64,000 bases of DNA from NCBI GenBank assembly GCA_964620045.1, contig CAZUJL010000020.1, positions 1 to 64,000 on the forward strand, read 5' to 3'. The notes beneath the pieces are model-generated. The model worked only from the letters and a program-made list of their open reading frames with translations. It made no database searches and had not been told where the DNA came from. The translations under genes were made by a program, and so were the position numbers. Numbering within the stretch: position 1 is the stretch's first letter; each line of letters opens with the position of its first letter. The DNA comes from VFKU01 sp964620045. GTDB taxonomy: Bacteria; Hydrogenedentota; Hydrogenedentia; Hydrogenedentales; GCA-2746185. Positions 8,171 through 15,344 of the stretch are shown here, piece after piece.

Positions 8171-8275
8171 GCCCACAGATTCACACAGATTTTCACCGAT
8201 TAAATTCAAAAGCCCTTGAACCGAAATCCGTTCAAGGGCTTTTTTCATCTGTGTAAATCGGTGCCAATCTGTGGG
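8171..8275. repeat. Nested inverted repeat built of ~10-bp AATCxGTGxx units
   Basis: The dapA terminator is enclosed by outer arms made of short units such as AATCTGTGGG and AATCGGTGxx. The left arm (8171-8201) reads as the reverse complement of the right arm (8246-8275) with a few changes and one extra unit on the left. This looks like a dispersed repeat captured around a terminator. Confidence 0.65.
8211..8245 (+). terminator. Rho-independent terminator after dapA
   Basis: An 11-bp stem, AGCCCTTGAAC (8211-8221) with GTTCAAGGGCT (8230-8240), an 8-nt loop and a run of six T. An A-run precedes the left arm, so it could also serve the opposite strand. Confidence 0.9.
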
Positions 8276-8284
8276 CAAAGGGTT

Positions 8285-8611
8285 TTACCGCCAGCCCTTC
8301 TGCGGTTCGATCGCCGGCAGCAGAATGCGAATCTCCCCCGCTTCCACCGCCACCCGATACCGCGGCAGGCCGTCGTTCGGTGGGTCGTCGGGACTCAGCG
8401 GGAATGACCACCCGTGCCAGGGACAGATGATCCGCCCGTGCTCGATAAACCCGTAATCCAGCGGCCCGGCCGCGTGTGGACACAGGTTGCTCACGGCGAA
8501 GTACGTGCCCTCGACGTTAAACACGGCGATCGGCCACTTCTCGTGGATGATGACTTTGGATTTGCCCGGCGGCAATTCCTCCGCGCGGCAAGCGACGACG
8601 TATTCCGTCAC
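8285..8611 (-). CDS. Rieske [2Fe-2S] domain protein
   Basis: A 108-residue single-domain Rieske protein. The cluster-binding boxes are CPH in NLCPHAAGP and CPWH in IICPWHGWSF, supplying the two Cys and two His ligands. Small cytoplasmic members act as ferredoxin partners of oxygenases or resemble the small subunit of nitrite reductase. No oxygenase or reductase is adjacent, so the redox partner is unknown. The GTG start at 8611 has GAGGTG 7 nt upstream; the longer open frame upstream runs through the palindromic repeat region and is not likely coding. Confidence 0.85.
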   Translation of the reverse strand: MTEYVVACRAEELPPGKSKVIIHEKWPIAVFNVEGTYFAVSNLCPHAAGPLDYGFIEHGRIICPWHGWSFPLSPDDPPNDGLPRYRVAVEAGEIRILLPAIEPQKGWR

Positions 8612-8658
8612 GCGTGACACCTCAAGGACTGTTGGACGGCGGTATCGTAAGCGCGCCA

Positions 8659-8853
8659 GGGGACTGACTGCGAATTGCCGGTACGTCCACGACGGACAGG
8701 CAATTCGTAGTCTGTCCCCGGTCTTCCGCGCGGAATATGAGACCGGGGACAGACTACGAATCGAATTCCCGCTCCAAGGATAAGCTACTGGATCGCCTGA
8801 GCCTGTCCACCAACCGTTGCTTTTCGAGTTGTGCCGATTCGCAGTCAGTCCCC
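8659..8853. repeat. Nested REP/REPIN-like palindromic element
   Basis: In the 343-bp gap between the Rieske gene and sod there are two nested exact inverted repeats. The outer arms are 17 bp (8659-8675 and 8837-8853, core GGGGACTGACTGCGAAT). The inner arms are 21 bp (8703-8723 and 8741-8761, core GGGGACAGACTACGAAT) around a 17-nt spacer. Inner and outer cores are variants of one sequence. An 8-bp pair GAATTGCC/GGCAATTC (8672-8679, 8699-8706) links them. The cores resemble REP sequences mobilised by RAYT transposases; no RAYT gene is in the window. Confidence 0.8.
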
Positions 8854-8873
8854 TCGGTTCCCCGCTACGGCAC

Positions 8874-8902
8874 TGGATCAGCCTGCAAACGCCCCGTATA
8901 AT
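8874..8902 (+). promoter_or_regulatory. Predicted sod promoter
   Basis: A perfect TATAAT at 8897-8902 with a weak TGGATC at 8874-8879, 17 nt upstream. The start would be about 8909, 46 nt before the ATG of sod. Confidence 0.6.
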
Positions 8903-8954
8903 CGCCCTTCGGCCTGACCCGCCGCACCTCACCATTTAACGAAGGAGATTGATC

Positions 8955-9560
8955 ATGGCGTACACCCTGCCTGACCTCGGTTTCGCGCACGACGCGCTGG
9001 AGCCGCACATCGACACCACCACGATGCAAATTCACCACGGCAAGCACCACAACGCGTACGTGACGAACCTGAACGCCGCGCTCGAAGGCGTCAGCGTTGG
9101 CAACAAGTCCGTCGAGGAACTGCTGAAGGATCTCAGCGGCGTTCCGGCCGACAAAAAGCAAGCCGTGATCAACAACGGCGGCGGCCACGCGAACCACTCG
9201 CTGTTCTGGAAGACACTCACGCCCGGCGGCGCGAAGGAACCTACGGGTCCGCTCGCGGACGCGATCAAGGGCACCTTCGGCGGGCTCGACACGCTGAAGA
9301 CGGAGATGGAAGGCGCGGGCACAAAGCGCTTCGGCAGCGGCTGGTCGTGGCTTGTCGCCGACAAGGGCAAGCTCGTCGTCATCAGCACAGCCAACCAGGA
9401 TTCGCCGCTGATGAACGGCCAGACTCCCGTGCTCGGCATCGACGTGTGGGAACACGCCTACTATCTTAAGTACCAGAACCGCCGGCCGGACTACCTGAAG
9501 GCGATCTGGAACGTCATCAATTGGAGCGCCGTCGCCGAGAATTTCTCGAAGGCGAAGTAA
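8955..9560 (+). CDS. sod: Superoxide dismutase (Fe/Mn family)
   Basis: Dismutates superoxide to oxygen and hydrogen peroxide. The 201-residue protein has the family metal ligands: His in the N-terminal helix (MQIHHGKHHNAYV), His in GGGHANHSLFW, and Asp and His in DVWEHAYYLKYQNRRPDY. Fe versus Mn use cannot be decided safely by eye. The ATG at 8955 follows GGAG by 7 nt. No signal peptide, so cytoplasmic. It stands alone between its own promoter and a terminator. Confidence 0.96.
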   Translation: MAYTLPDLGFAHDALEPHIDTTTMQIHHGKHHNAYVTNLNAALEGVSVGNKSVEELLKDLSGVPADKKQAVINNGGGHANHSLFWKTLTPGGAKEPTGPLADAIKGTFGGLDTLKTEMEGAGTKRFGSGWSWLVADKGKLVVISTANQDSPLMNGQTPVLGIDVWEHAYYLKYQNRRPDYLKAIWNVINWSAVAENFSKAK

Positions 9561-9587
9561 CTCCAAATTAGCTCACGCAATCGGGTG

Positions 9588-9621
9588 CCACGCCTAAGCG
9601 CAGCTTAGGCGTGGTTCTTTT
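9588..9621 (+). terminator. Rho-independent terminator after sod
   Basis: A perfect 12-bp stem, CCACGCCTAAGC (9588-9599) with GCTTAGGCGTGG (9603-9614), a 3-nt loop and TTCTTTTTT. Nearly the same palindrome recurs at 22995-23019. Confidence 0.92.
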
Positions 9622-9631
9622 TTGAAAACGA

Positions 9632-10861
9632 TCAGGGCCACATCTTTCCGAAAGTATCCACGGCCCATTCCGGATTCTGGCGATTGATGAGCGCCTTCAG
9701 GTTCTCCCATTCGCCGCGCACGGTGCCGTCGAAGAAGGCACGCACCCACGCGCGCGTGTCGGCGATCGTCTGCTCTTTGGCGGGACGTGTTTCGGCGGTC
9801 ATGTTGCCGTCCCAGAAGGGCTCGTCGGAAAAGTCGATATGCTCGATGCCCGGCCGTGTGACGTACACGCGGATGGCGCCGCCGGAGATCGCCTCCAGGC
9901 TCTTGTTCCAACCGCCCTTGATGCGCGCGACTTCGGCGTCCATCTCTGCGCGGGTGCGCTTCATGCGTGCGAGTTGTTCGTCGTCGGGTAATGGTGGCAA
10001 CGCCTTTTGAAACCACAGGAACGGCTGGTCGCCGCTGACGCCGTCTCCCTTCATCGGGAGAATGGCGAACGGCCCCATCATGCCGTCGATGTTGATGCCG
10101 CCGCGGATGCGCGGCTCGAACATCCGTGCTGCGCCGGCCGCCTGTCCGCCGCGCGAGTGGCCCACCATGCCGACGCCGCGCTGTACGTCCAGCCGCTTCG
10201 CAAACGGACCATCCCCGGCGTCGAGCGCGGTCAGTTGATCGATCACGAAGCTCGCGTCGCCGATCCACTGTGCGAGGCGTTCCTGGTAATACTTGAGCTC
10301 CTCTTCCTGACTCGTCGGCTCGGGCCAGCCACGATCGGACGGCGAGAGCCGGCCGAGCACGCGGCCATCGGGCATGCGGACCGCGCGCGCGTTGTAGCTC
10401 GGGTCGAGCGCGGCGACCACCCAGCCGTGACTCGCGAGGTCCTCGCACAGCACGTGGTACGTCAGCCCCTTCATGCCGCCGCCCGGCGCGAACAGGACCA
10501 CGGGATACCGCGCATCGCCCGCCGCCAACGCAGCGCTCTCGATGCTGTACGCGCGCATTGCATTGATGCGCTCCAGCGCCTCGCCGTTCCACGGCCCTTT
10601 CATGTCCTCCGCGTCCGGCACATACACCGCGCGCTCGCCCGTCGCGCTCGCGTCCGCCGGGTAAAACACATGCACCATCAGCTCGCGCTTGTCGTCCGGC
10701 GCCTTCGTCTCCAGCTCCGCGCGCGCCTCATCCACCCAATGAAAACTCATGCGGCCGGTTTTGTGCGGGCCTGTGGGTGCGGGGAGAATTTCTGTGTTTT
10801 GACCAAACGCTCCCGCCGCAGTCACGATCGTTGCAACTAAGACACTCAGCATCCGTCGCAT
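9632..10861 (-). CDS. Exported alpha/beta hydrolase
   Basis: A 409-residue hydrolase with a Sec-type signal peptide (about residues 1-20, ending AGAFGQ). The nucleophile elbow is GHSRGG within VGMVGHSRGGQAA, and the oxyanion region is LFAPGGGMKG. The layout resembles platelet-activating-factor acetylhydrolase or chlorophyllase-type lipases, including an inserted stretch before the catalytic His in IEHIDFSDEPFW. Substrate unknown. It converges on sod and is divergent from the beta-propeller gene. Confidence 0.8.
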   Translation of the reverse strand: MRRMLSVLVATIVTAAGAFGQNTEILPAPTGPHKTGRMSFHWVDEARAELETKAPDDKRELMVHVFYPADASATGERAVYVPDAEDMKGPWNGEALERINAMRAYSIESAALAAGDARYPVVLFAPGGGMKGLTYHVLCEDLASHGWVVAALDPSYNARAVRMPDGRVLGRLSPSDRGWPEPTSQEEELKYYQERLAQWIGDASFVIDQLTALDAGDGPFAKRLDVQRGVGMVGHSRGGQAAGAARMFEPRIRGGINIDGMMGPFAILPMKGDGVSGDQPFLWFQKALPPLPDDEQLARMKRTRAEMDAEVARIKGGWNKSLEAISGGAIRVYVTRPGIEHIDFSDEPFWDGNMTAETRPAKEQTIADTRAWVRAFFDGTVRGEWENLKALINRQNPEWAVDTFGKMWP

Positions 10862-10909
10862 GTGTTCCCCCGGTTACTACGCGCTCAACGGGGCCAGTAT
10901 ATCGGTGTA

Positions 10910-10938
10910 TTGGCGTTTCTTAGCGCACTTTCTATAAT
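10910..10938 (+). promoter_or_regulatory. Promoter of the beta-propeller gene
   Basis: TTGGCG at 10910-10915 and a perfect TATAAT at 10933-10938 with a 17-nt spacer. The predicted start near 10945 leaves only a 20-nt leader carrying the GGAGGG ribosome-binding site. Confidence 0.7.
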
Positions 10939-10964
10939 CGGTTTCTCACGGCGGAGGGTCGGCG

Positions 10965-12560
10965 ATGCGGATGCGGGCGATGTGGGTGTGGGCGGCGGTG
11001 GTGGCGTGCGTGGTGTGTGCGGGCGCGCGCGGCGCGGACTCGCCAGAGGTGTTCCTTGCCGGCGACAAGATGCAGGGCATCCACGGCATCGCGGCGGGAC
11101 CGGACGGGTATCTGTATGTCGCGAGCGTCGTCGGGCAGAGCGTGTTTCGTGTTGATCGCGAGTCGGGCGCGGTCACGGTGTTCGAAGGGCCGCCGCTCGG
11201 CATGGCGGACGACGTGTGGTTCGCGCCGGACGGCCGCCTGCTGTGGACGTCGATCCTCACGGGACAACTGCGTGCAAAAAAACCGGGTGACAGTTCTGTG
11301 CAGGAACTCGCGACCGGCCTGCGCGGCATCAACGCGCTCGCGTTTCGCAAGGACGGGCGCCTCTTCGTCACGCAGGTTTTCCTCGGCGATGCGCTGCTTG
11401 AAATCGATCCCGCCGGCAAGAAACCGCCGCGCAAAATTCTGGAGAACATCGGCGGACTGAACGGCTTCGACTTCGGCCCGGACGGCCTGTTGTATGGCCC
11501 GCTTTGGTTCAACAAGAGCATCGTGAAAGTGGATGTGGACACCGGGAAAATGGACGTCGTCGTGGACGGGTTCGGCACGCCGGCCGCGGCGAATTTCGGC
11601 CCGGACGGCTTCCTGTATGCGCTGGATACCGTGCGCGGCGAGGTCGTGCGCATTGACACGATCACGCGTTCCAAATCAGTCGCCGCGACGATTCGCAGTG
11701 GGCTGGACAACCTCTGCTTTGATGCCGAAGGCCGCATGTACGTCACCGGCATGGCGGAAGCCGCCGTGTTTGAAGTGGACTATCGAAACGGAAAATACCG
11801 CACGATTCGCGAATCGAAGATCGTGTCGCCGACCGATATCGCGACCGTTGGCGACACCTTGTACATCGCTGATACGTTCTCGCTGCGCGAAGTCGATCTG
11901 AAAACGAAGAACGTGAAGACGATTGTGCGCGCGCCGGAGCTCGAATATGCCTTTGGCATCGACGCCAGCGAAAACTTCATCCACACGTGCAGTTGGTTCA
12001 ACAACGCCGTGCAGACTTTCGATCGGAACACCGGCAAGCTGCTGCGCACGCACCACAACATCTCGCTCGTGTACGACGTGCTCGAGGACACCGACGGTTC
12101 GCTGCTCGTGCTGCAGATGACGGGCACGCTTTCGCGCCTGGCGAATACTGACGGCGCCACGCTGCAACCGATTGCGACCGGCCTGATGACGGGCACCTCA
12201 CTGGCGCGCGCCGGCGACGGTGCGGTGTATGTCACGCTTTACTCCAAGGGCGAGATCGCGCGTGTTGATCTGAAGTCCGGCGCGGTCACCACCGTCGCGA
12301 AAGGCTTGGTCGGGCCGGAGGGTCTTGCCGTGGAGCCGGACGGCCAGATTCTCGTCGTTGAACCCAACGCCGGACGATTCCAACGCGTACGCCCCGACAA
12401 CGGCGTTCAGACGATTGTCGCCGGCGGCCTTTCGCTCACCCTGCCACCGGTGCCGGGCCTGACGCCCATGGGCAACATGAGCGGGGTGGCCGTGGGCCCG
12501 TCGGGCGAGATTTATGTCGCCTCGGAGGTTGAATCGGCGATATACCGCCTTCATAAATGA
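10965..12560 (+). CDS. Exported SMP-30/NHL-like beta-propeller protein
   Basis: A 531-residue protein with a signal peptide (hydrophobic residues about 6-22, then GARGAD). The rest is a repeat of roughly 40-45 residue blades with recurring GPDGxLYV or xxDGRLFV signatures, as in SMP-30/gluconolactonase and NHL proteins. There are more blades than in a six-bladed gluconolactonase, so it may be two fused propellers or one long one. Members bind ligands or hydrolyse lactones; the role here is unknown. GGAGGG precedes the ATG. Confidence 0.75.
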   Translation: MRMRAMWVWAAVVACVVCAGARGADSPEVFLAGDKMQGIHGIAAGPDGYLYVASVVGQSVFRVDRESGAVTVFEGPPLGMADDVWFAPDGRLLWTSILTGQLRAKKPGDSSVQELATGLRGINALAFRKDGRLFVTQVFLGDALLEIDPAGKKPPRKILENIGGLNGFDFGPDGLLYGPLWFNKSIVKVDVDTGKMDVVVDGFGTPAAANFGPDGFLYALDTVRGEVVRIDTITRSKSVAATIRSGLDNLCFDAEGRMYVTGMAEAAVFEVDYRNGKYRTIRESKIVSPTDIATVGDTLYIADTFSLREVDLKTKNVKTIVRAPELEYAFGIDASENFIHTCSWFNNAVQTFDRNTGKLLRTHHNISLVYDVLEDTDGSLLVLQMTGTLSRLANTDGATLQPIATGLMTGTSLARAGDGAVYVTLYSKGEIARVDLKSGAVTTVAKGLVGPEGLAVEPDGQILVVEPNAGRFQRVRPDNGVQTIVAGGLSLTLPPVPGLTPMGNMSGVAVGPSGEIYVASEVESAIYRLHK

Positions 12561-12640
12561 TAATATCGCTAAAATTAGTAAAGAATTTATAGCAAAACGC
12601 CTCCCTTTCCTGTACACTTGCTGTGGGGAATCGGGGGTCA

Positions 12641-13159
12641 ATGATGCGAATTCTTGGGGCCTTTCTCGCGGCGATCGTAGCCATTTTTCTGTTTACGGGT
12701 TGCGAATCCAACGGTCACGTCCATGTCAGCGCCGGGACTCCGCCGCCTCCGCCACCCCCGCCGCCCAAGCACGTCCATAAGGCGCACGGCCCGCCGCCGC
12801 ACGCGCCCGCGCACGGATACCGCCACAAGCACGCGGACGGCTGCGACCTGCGCTACGACCGCATGGTCGGCTGCTACGCCGTGGTTGGGTATACGGACTA
12901 CTACTACAACGACGGCGCCTTCATCCGCTTCTCGGGCAAGGGTTGGGAAATGAGCGCGCATATCGGTAGCGGGTGGTCCGCAGTCGACGTGGCGCGTGTG
13001 CCGCAGCCGCTGGTCGTGAAGTACGAAGGCAAGGGTCACGGGAAGGGCCACGGCAAAGGCAAGAAGGGCGGCAAGGAAGGCCACCAGGGCAACGACAACA
13101 AACAGTCCGCGTTCACGGCCGACATGCCCATCATCGAAGCGCGCTGGGGCAAATACTAG
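12641..13159 (+). CDS. Histidine/glycine-rich lipoprotein of unknown function
   Basis: A 172-residue probable lipoprotein: hydrophobic segment 4-18 and lipobox LFTGC with the acylated Cys at 21. A nine-proline run is followed by many His residues (HVHKAHG, HAPAHGYRHKHADG), then a central Tyr-rich domain containing two Cys, then a Lys/Gly/His repeat (GKGHGKGHGKGK). Metal binding is possible from the His content but unproven. The start ATG at 12641 follows GGGGGT; a GTG six codons upstream is possible. It is not a family I recognise. Confidence 0.7.
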   Translation: MMRILGAFLAAIVAIFLFTGCESNGHVHVSAGTPPPPPPPPPKHVHKAHGPPPHAPAHGYRHKHADGCDLRYDRMVGCYAVVGYTDYYYNDGAFIRFSGKGWEMSAHIGSGWSAVDVARVPQPLVVKYEGKGHGKGHGKGKKGGKEGHQGNDNKQSAFTADMPIIEARWGKY

Positions 13160-13183
13160 CGTCGCATCACATTCGACAATCCA

Positions 13184-13217
13184 GCGCCCGCCGGAATAGT
13201 TCGGCGGGCGCCGTTTT
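13184..13217. terminator. Terminator between the lipoprotein gene and oppC
   Basis: A perfect 10-bp stem, GCGCCCGCCG (13184-13193) with CGGCGGGCGC (13202-13211), followed on the plus strand by CCGTTTTATTATT. It ends the lipoprotein transcript. On the minus strand no T-run is seen. Confidence 0.8.
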
Positions 13218-13218
13218 A

Positions 13219-14238
13219 TTATTGGCGGAGACGCGGATCCATGGCGTCGCGCAGGCCTTCGCCGACGAGATTGAAGGCGGTCACCGTGATGAAAATCGCC
13301 GCGCCGGGAAACACGACGAGCCACCAGGCGAAGTCCACATAGCGCTTGGACTGCGAGAGAATCTCGCCCCAGCTCGCCGTCGGCGGCGGCACACCGAGAC
13401 CGAGGAAACTCAGTGCTGATTCGGCCAGGATCGCGCCCGCCACGCCGAAGGTGGCCTCGACGAGGACAGGCGCGAGCGCATTCGGCAGGATGTGGCGCAG
13501 CATGATGCGGAAGTCACCCAGGCCGGTGGCGCGCGCGGCGACGGCGAAGTCGCTTTCGCGCAGGCGCAGGAATTCCCCGCGCACGAGCCGCGCGACTTCC
13601 GGCGAGCTGACCACGCCGATGACGAACATCAGGATTTTCATGTCGCGACCGAGGAATGCGATGAGCGCGAGGATGAGGATCAGGCCTGGGAAGCAGAGCA
13701 TGGTCTCGATGATGCGCAAGATGACAGCATCCACCCAGCCGCGGTAATAGCCCGCGGCGGCACCCATCAAGATGCCGATGATTAGCGAGATGCCGACCGC
13801 AATGAAGCCGACGGACATGGAAATCCGCGTGCCCCAGATGAGCCGCGCGAGCACATCGCGGCCGGTATCGTCGGTGCCGAGCTTGTGATCCTTCCCGGGC
13901 TCTTCGAGCTTGCCGCCGAGATCCGTGCGGTAGGGCGCGATCGGGATCAGTGGCTTGATGACGACGTCGCCCTGGGCCGGTTGCCAGCGATCGAACTCAA
14001 TGGACACGAGATCCTTGTAGGTGAACAGGTTGGGAAACCAATATGTTTTCCCGCTGGTTTTGAGGTAAATCGGCGTGTCCCCCGCCAAAAAGGGTGAGGC
14101 GATGGCGATCAATCCGAGTAACACCAGTATGGCCAGACTCAGCATCGCGAGCTTGCGCTGCCGGAACTGCTGCCACACGATGGACCAATAACCGCGCGAC
14201 ACGGTATCCGTGAGCGGCTCGGCAGTGGTTCCGTTCAT
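13219..14238 (-). CDS. oppC: Oligopeptide-type ABC transporter permease (OppC/DppC)
   Basis: A 339-residue inner-membrane permease of the peptide/nickel class. An N-terminal helix (about 31-51) is followed by a long periplasmic stretch and the binding-protein-dependent permease domain. The motif LGTDDTGRDVLARLIWGTRISMSVG is a class hallmark, and the EAA loop appears in DFAVAARATGLGDFRIMLRHILPN. Its start overlaps the oppB stop by 4 bp. The ATPase subunits are not in this window. Confidence 0.9.
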   Translation of the reverse strand: MNGTTAEPLTDTVSRGYWSIVWQQFRQRKLAMLSLAILVLLGLIAIASPFLAGDTPIYLKTSGKTYWFPNLFTYKDLVSIEFDRWQPAQGDVVIKPLIPIAPYRTDLGGKLEEPGKDHKLGTDDTGRDVLARLIWGTRISMSVGFIAVGISLIIGILMGAAAGYYRGWVDAVILRIIETMLCFPGLILILALIAFLGRDMKILMFVIGVVSSPEVARLVRGEFLRLRESDFAVAARATGLGDFRIMLRHILPNALAPVLVEATFGVAGAILAESALSFLGLGVPPPTASWGEILSQSKRYVDFAWWLVVFPGAAIFITVTAFNLVGEGLRDAMDPRLRQ

Positions 14239-15326
14239 TTGAAGGCGATCCGCGGATCGACGAACGCGTACAGCACGTCGGAGAGGATCATGCCGAACAT
14301 GGTCAGGATCGCCGTGAACGTAAACAGACCCATCACGAGCGAGTAGTCGCGCGCGACGATGGAGTCGTAAAACAACTGGCCCATGCCGTTGAGGCTGAAG
14401 ATGCTTTCGATAATAACGCTGCCGGCGATCATGCCGGGCAGCAGCGAACCGAAGACGGTGATCAACGGGATGAGCGAATTGCGCAGCGCGTATTTGTAGA
14501 TGACGGTACGCTCGCTAAATCCATAGGCGCGCGCGGTGCGTATGTAGTCCTGCCGCACGACTTCGATCATGCCGGCGCGCGCATAGCGCGACATGATGGC
14601 GAAGCTTGCATACGTGAGGCAGAACACGGGCAGCACAAAGTGCCAGAGACGATCGACCAGCCAGCGGTGGAATGGCCAATTGTTGGCGCCGTCAGAGTTC
14701 GCGCCGTAAATCGGGAACCAGTTGAAGTGCAGCACATGCTCCAGCAGCCACTTCACCCAGCCGGCATCGGCAAGGCCCACCGCCTCGAACCCGCGGACGC
14801 TCAGCGCGTGCAGGCTGTCCGATCCGCTGCCGCCGCAGAAGAAATACATGAGCAGCATTGCGACCCAGAAACTGGGCAGGCTGTAGAGGATGAACAGAAT
14901 GAAGGTGATGAATCCGTCGCGGCGGGTGTGCTGATGCGTGGCCGAAAAAATGCCGAGCGGAATCGACACGGCGTACATGATGATGAGCGAGATCACGTTC
15001 ATTTGAAACGTAACCGGCAGGCTCTCGCGGATGTGCGTCATCACCGAGCGGCCGTCCTTGAACGAGTCGCCGAAATCGAAGCGCACGAGCTTGCCCATCC
15101 ACACGAGGTACCGGACGTGGATAGGCTTGTCGAGCCCGTACAACTTTTTCGTTTGCTCGATGATTTCCGGCGAGACGTTTTCCGCGCCCATCGCGCCGCG
15201 CATGGACTGCAGGCGCTGGAACACGGGATTGCCCGGAATCAATTGCAGCACCAAAAACGTGATGATGCTGATCCCGATGAAGGTCGGGATGATGAGCAGG
15301 AACCGTCTGATTAAGTACGCCGTCAC
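14235..15326 (-). CDS. oppB: Oligopeptide-type ABC transporter permease (OppB/DppB)
   Basis: A 363-residue partner permease. It opens with the typical MTAYLIRRFLLIIPTFIGIS first helix and ends with the conserved DVLYAFVDPRI motif. The EAA loop is visible in QDYIRTARAYGFSERTVIYKYALRN. An extra segment of about 50 residues in the middle (around GGSGSDSLHALS to NWPFHR) is longer than in E. coli OppB and is probably periplasmic. It lies between the binding-protein gene and oppC in one transcription unit. Confidence 0.9.
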   Translation of the reverse strand: MTAYLIRRFLLIIPTFIGISIITFLVLQLIPGNPVFQRLQSMRGAMGAENVSPEIIEQTKKLYGLDKPIHVRYLVWMGKLVRFDFGDSFKDGRSVMTHIRESLPVTFQMNVISLIIMYAVSIPLGIFSATHQHTRRDGFITFILFILYSLPSFWVAMLLMYFFCGGSGSDSLHALSVRGFEAVGLADAGWVKWLLEHVLHFNWFPIYGANSDGANNWPFHRWLVDRLWHFVLPVFCLTYASFAIMSRYARAGMIEVVRQDYIRTARAYGFSERTVIYKYALRNSLIPLITVFGSLLPGMIAGSVIIESIFSLNGMGQLFYDSIVARDYSLVMGLFTFTAILTMFGMILSDVLYAFVDPRIAFK

Positions 15327-15344
15327 GCTCGAAATATCGCTCGG

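Noticed and set aside
8612..8935. N-terminal extension of the Rieske frame
   Set aside because: It runs through the nested palindromes and lacks a ribosome-binding site, whereas GTG 8611 has a good one.
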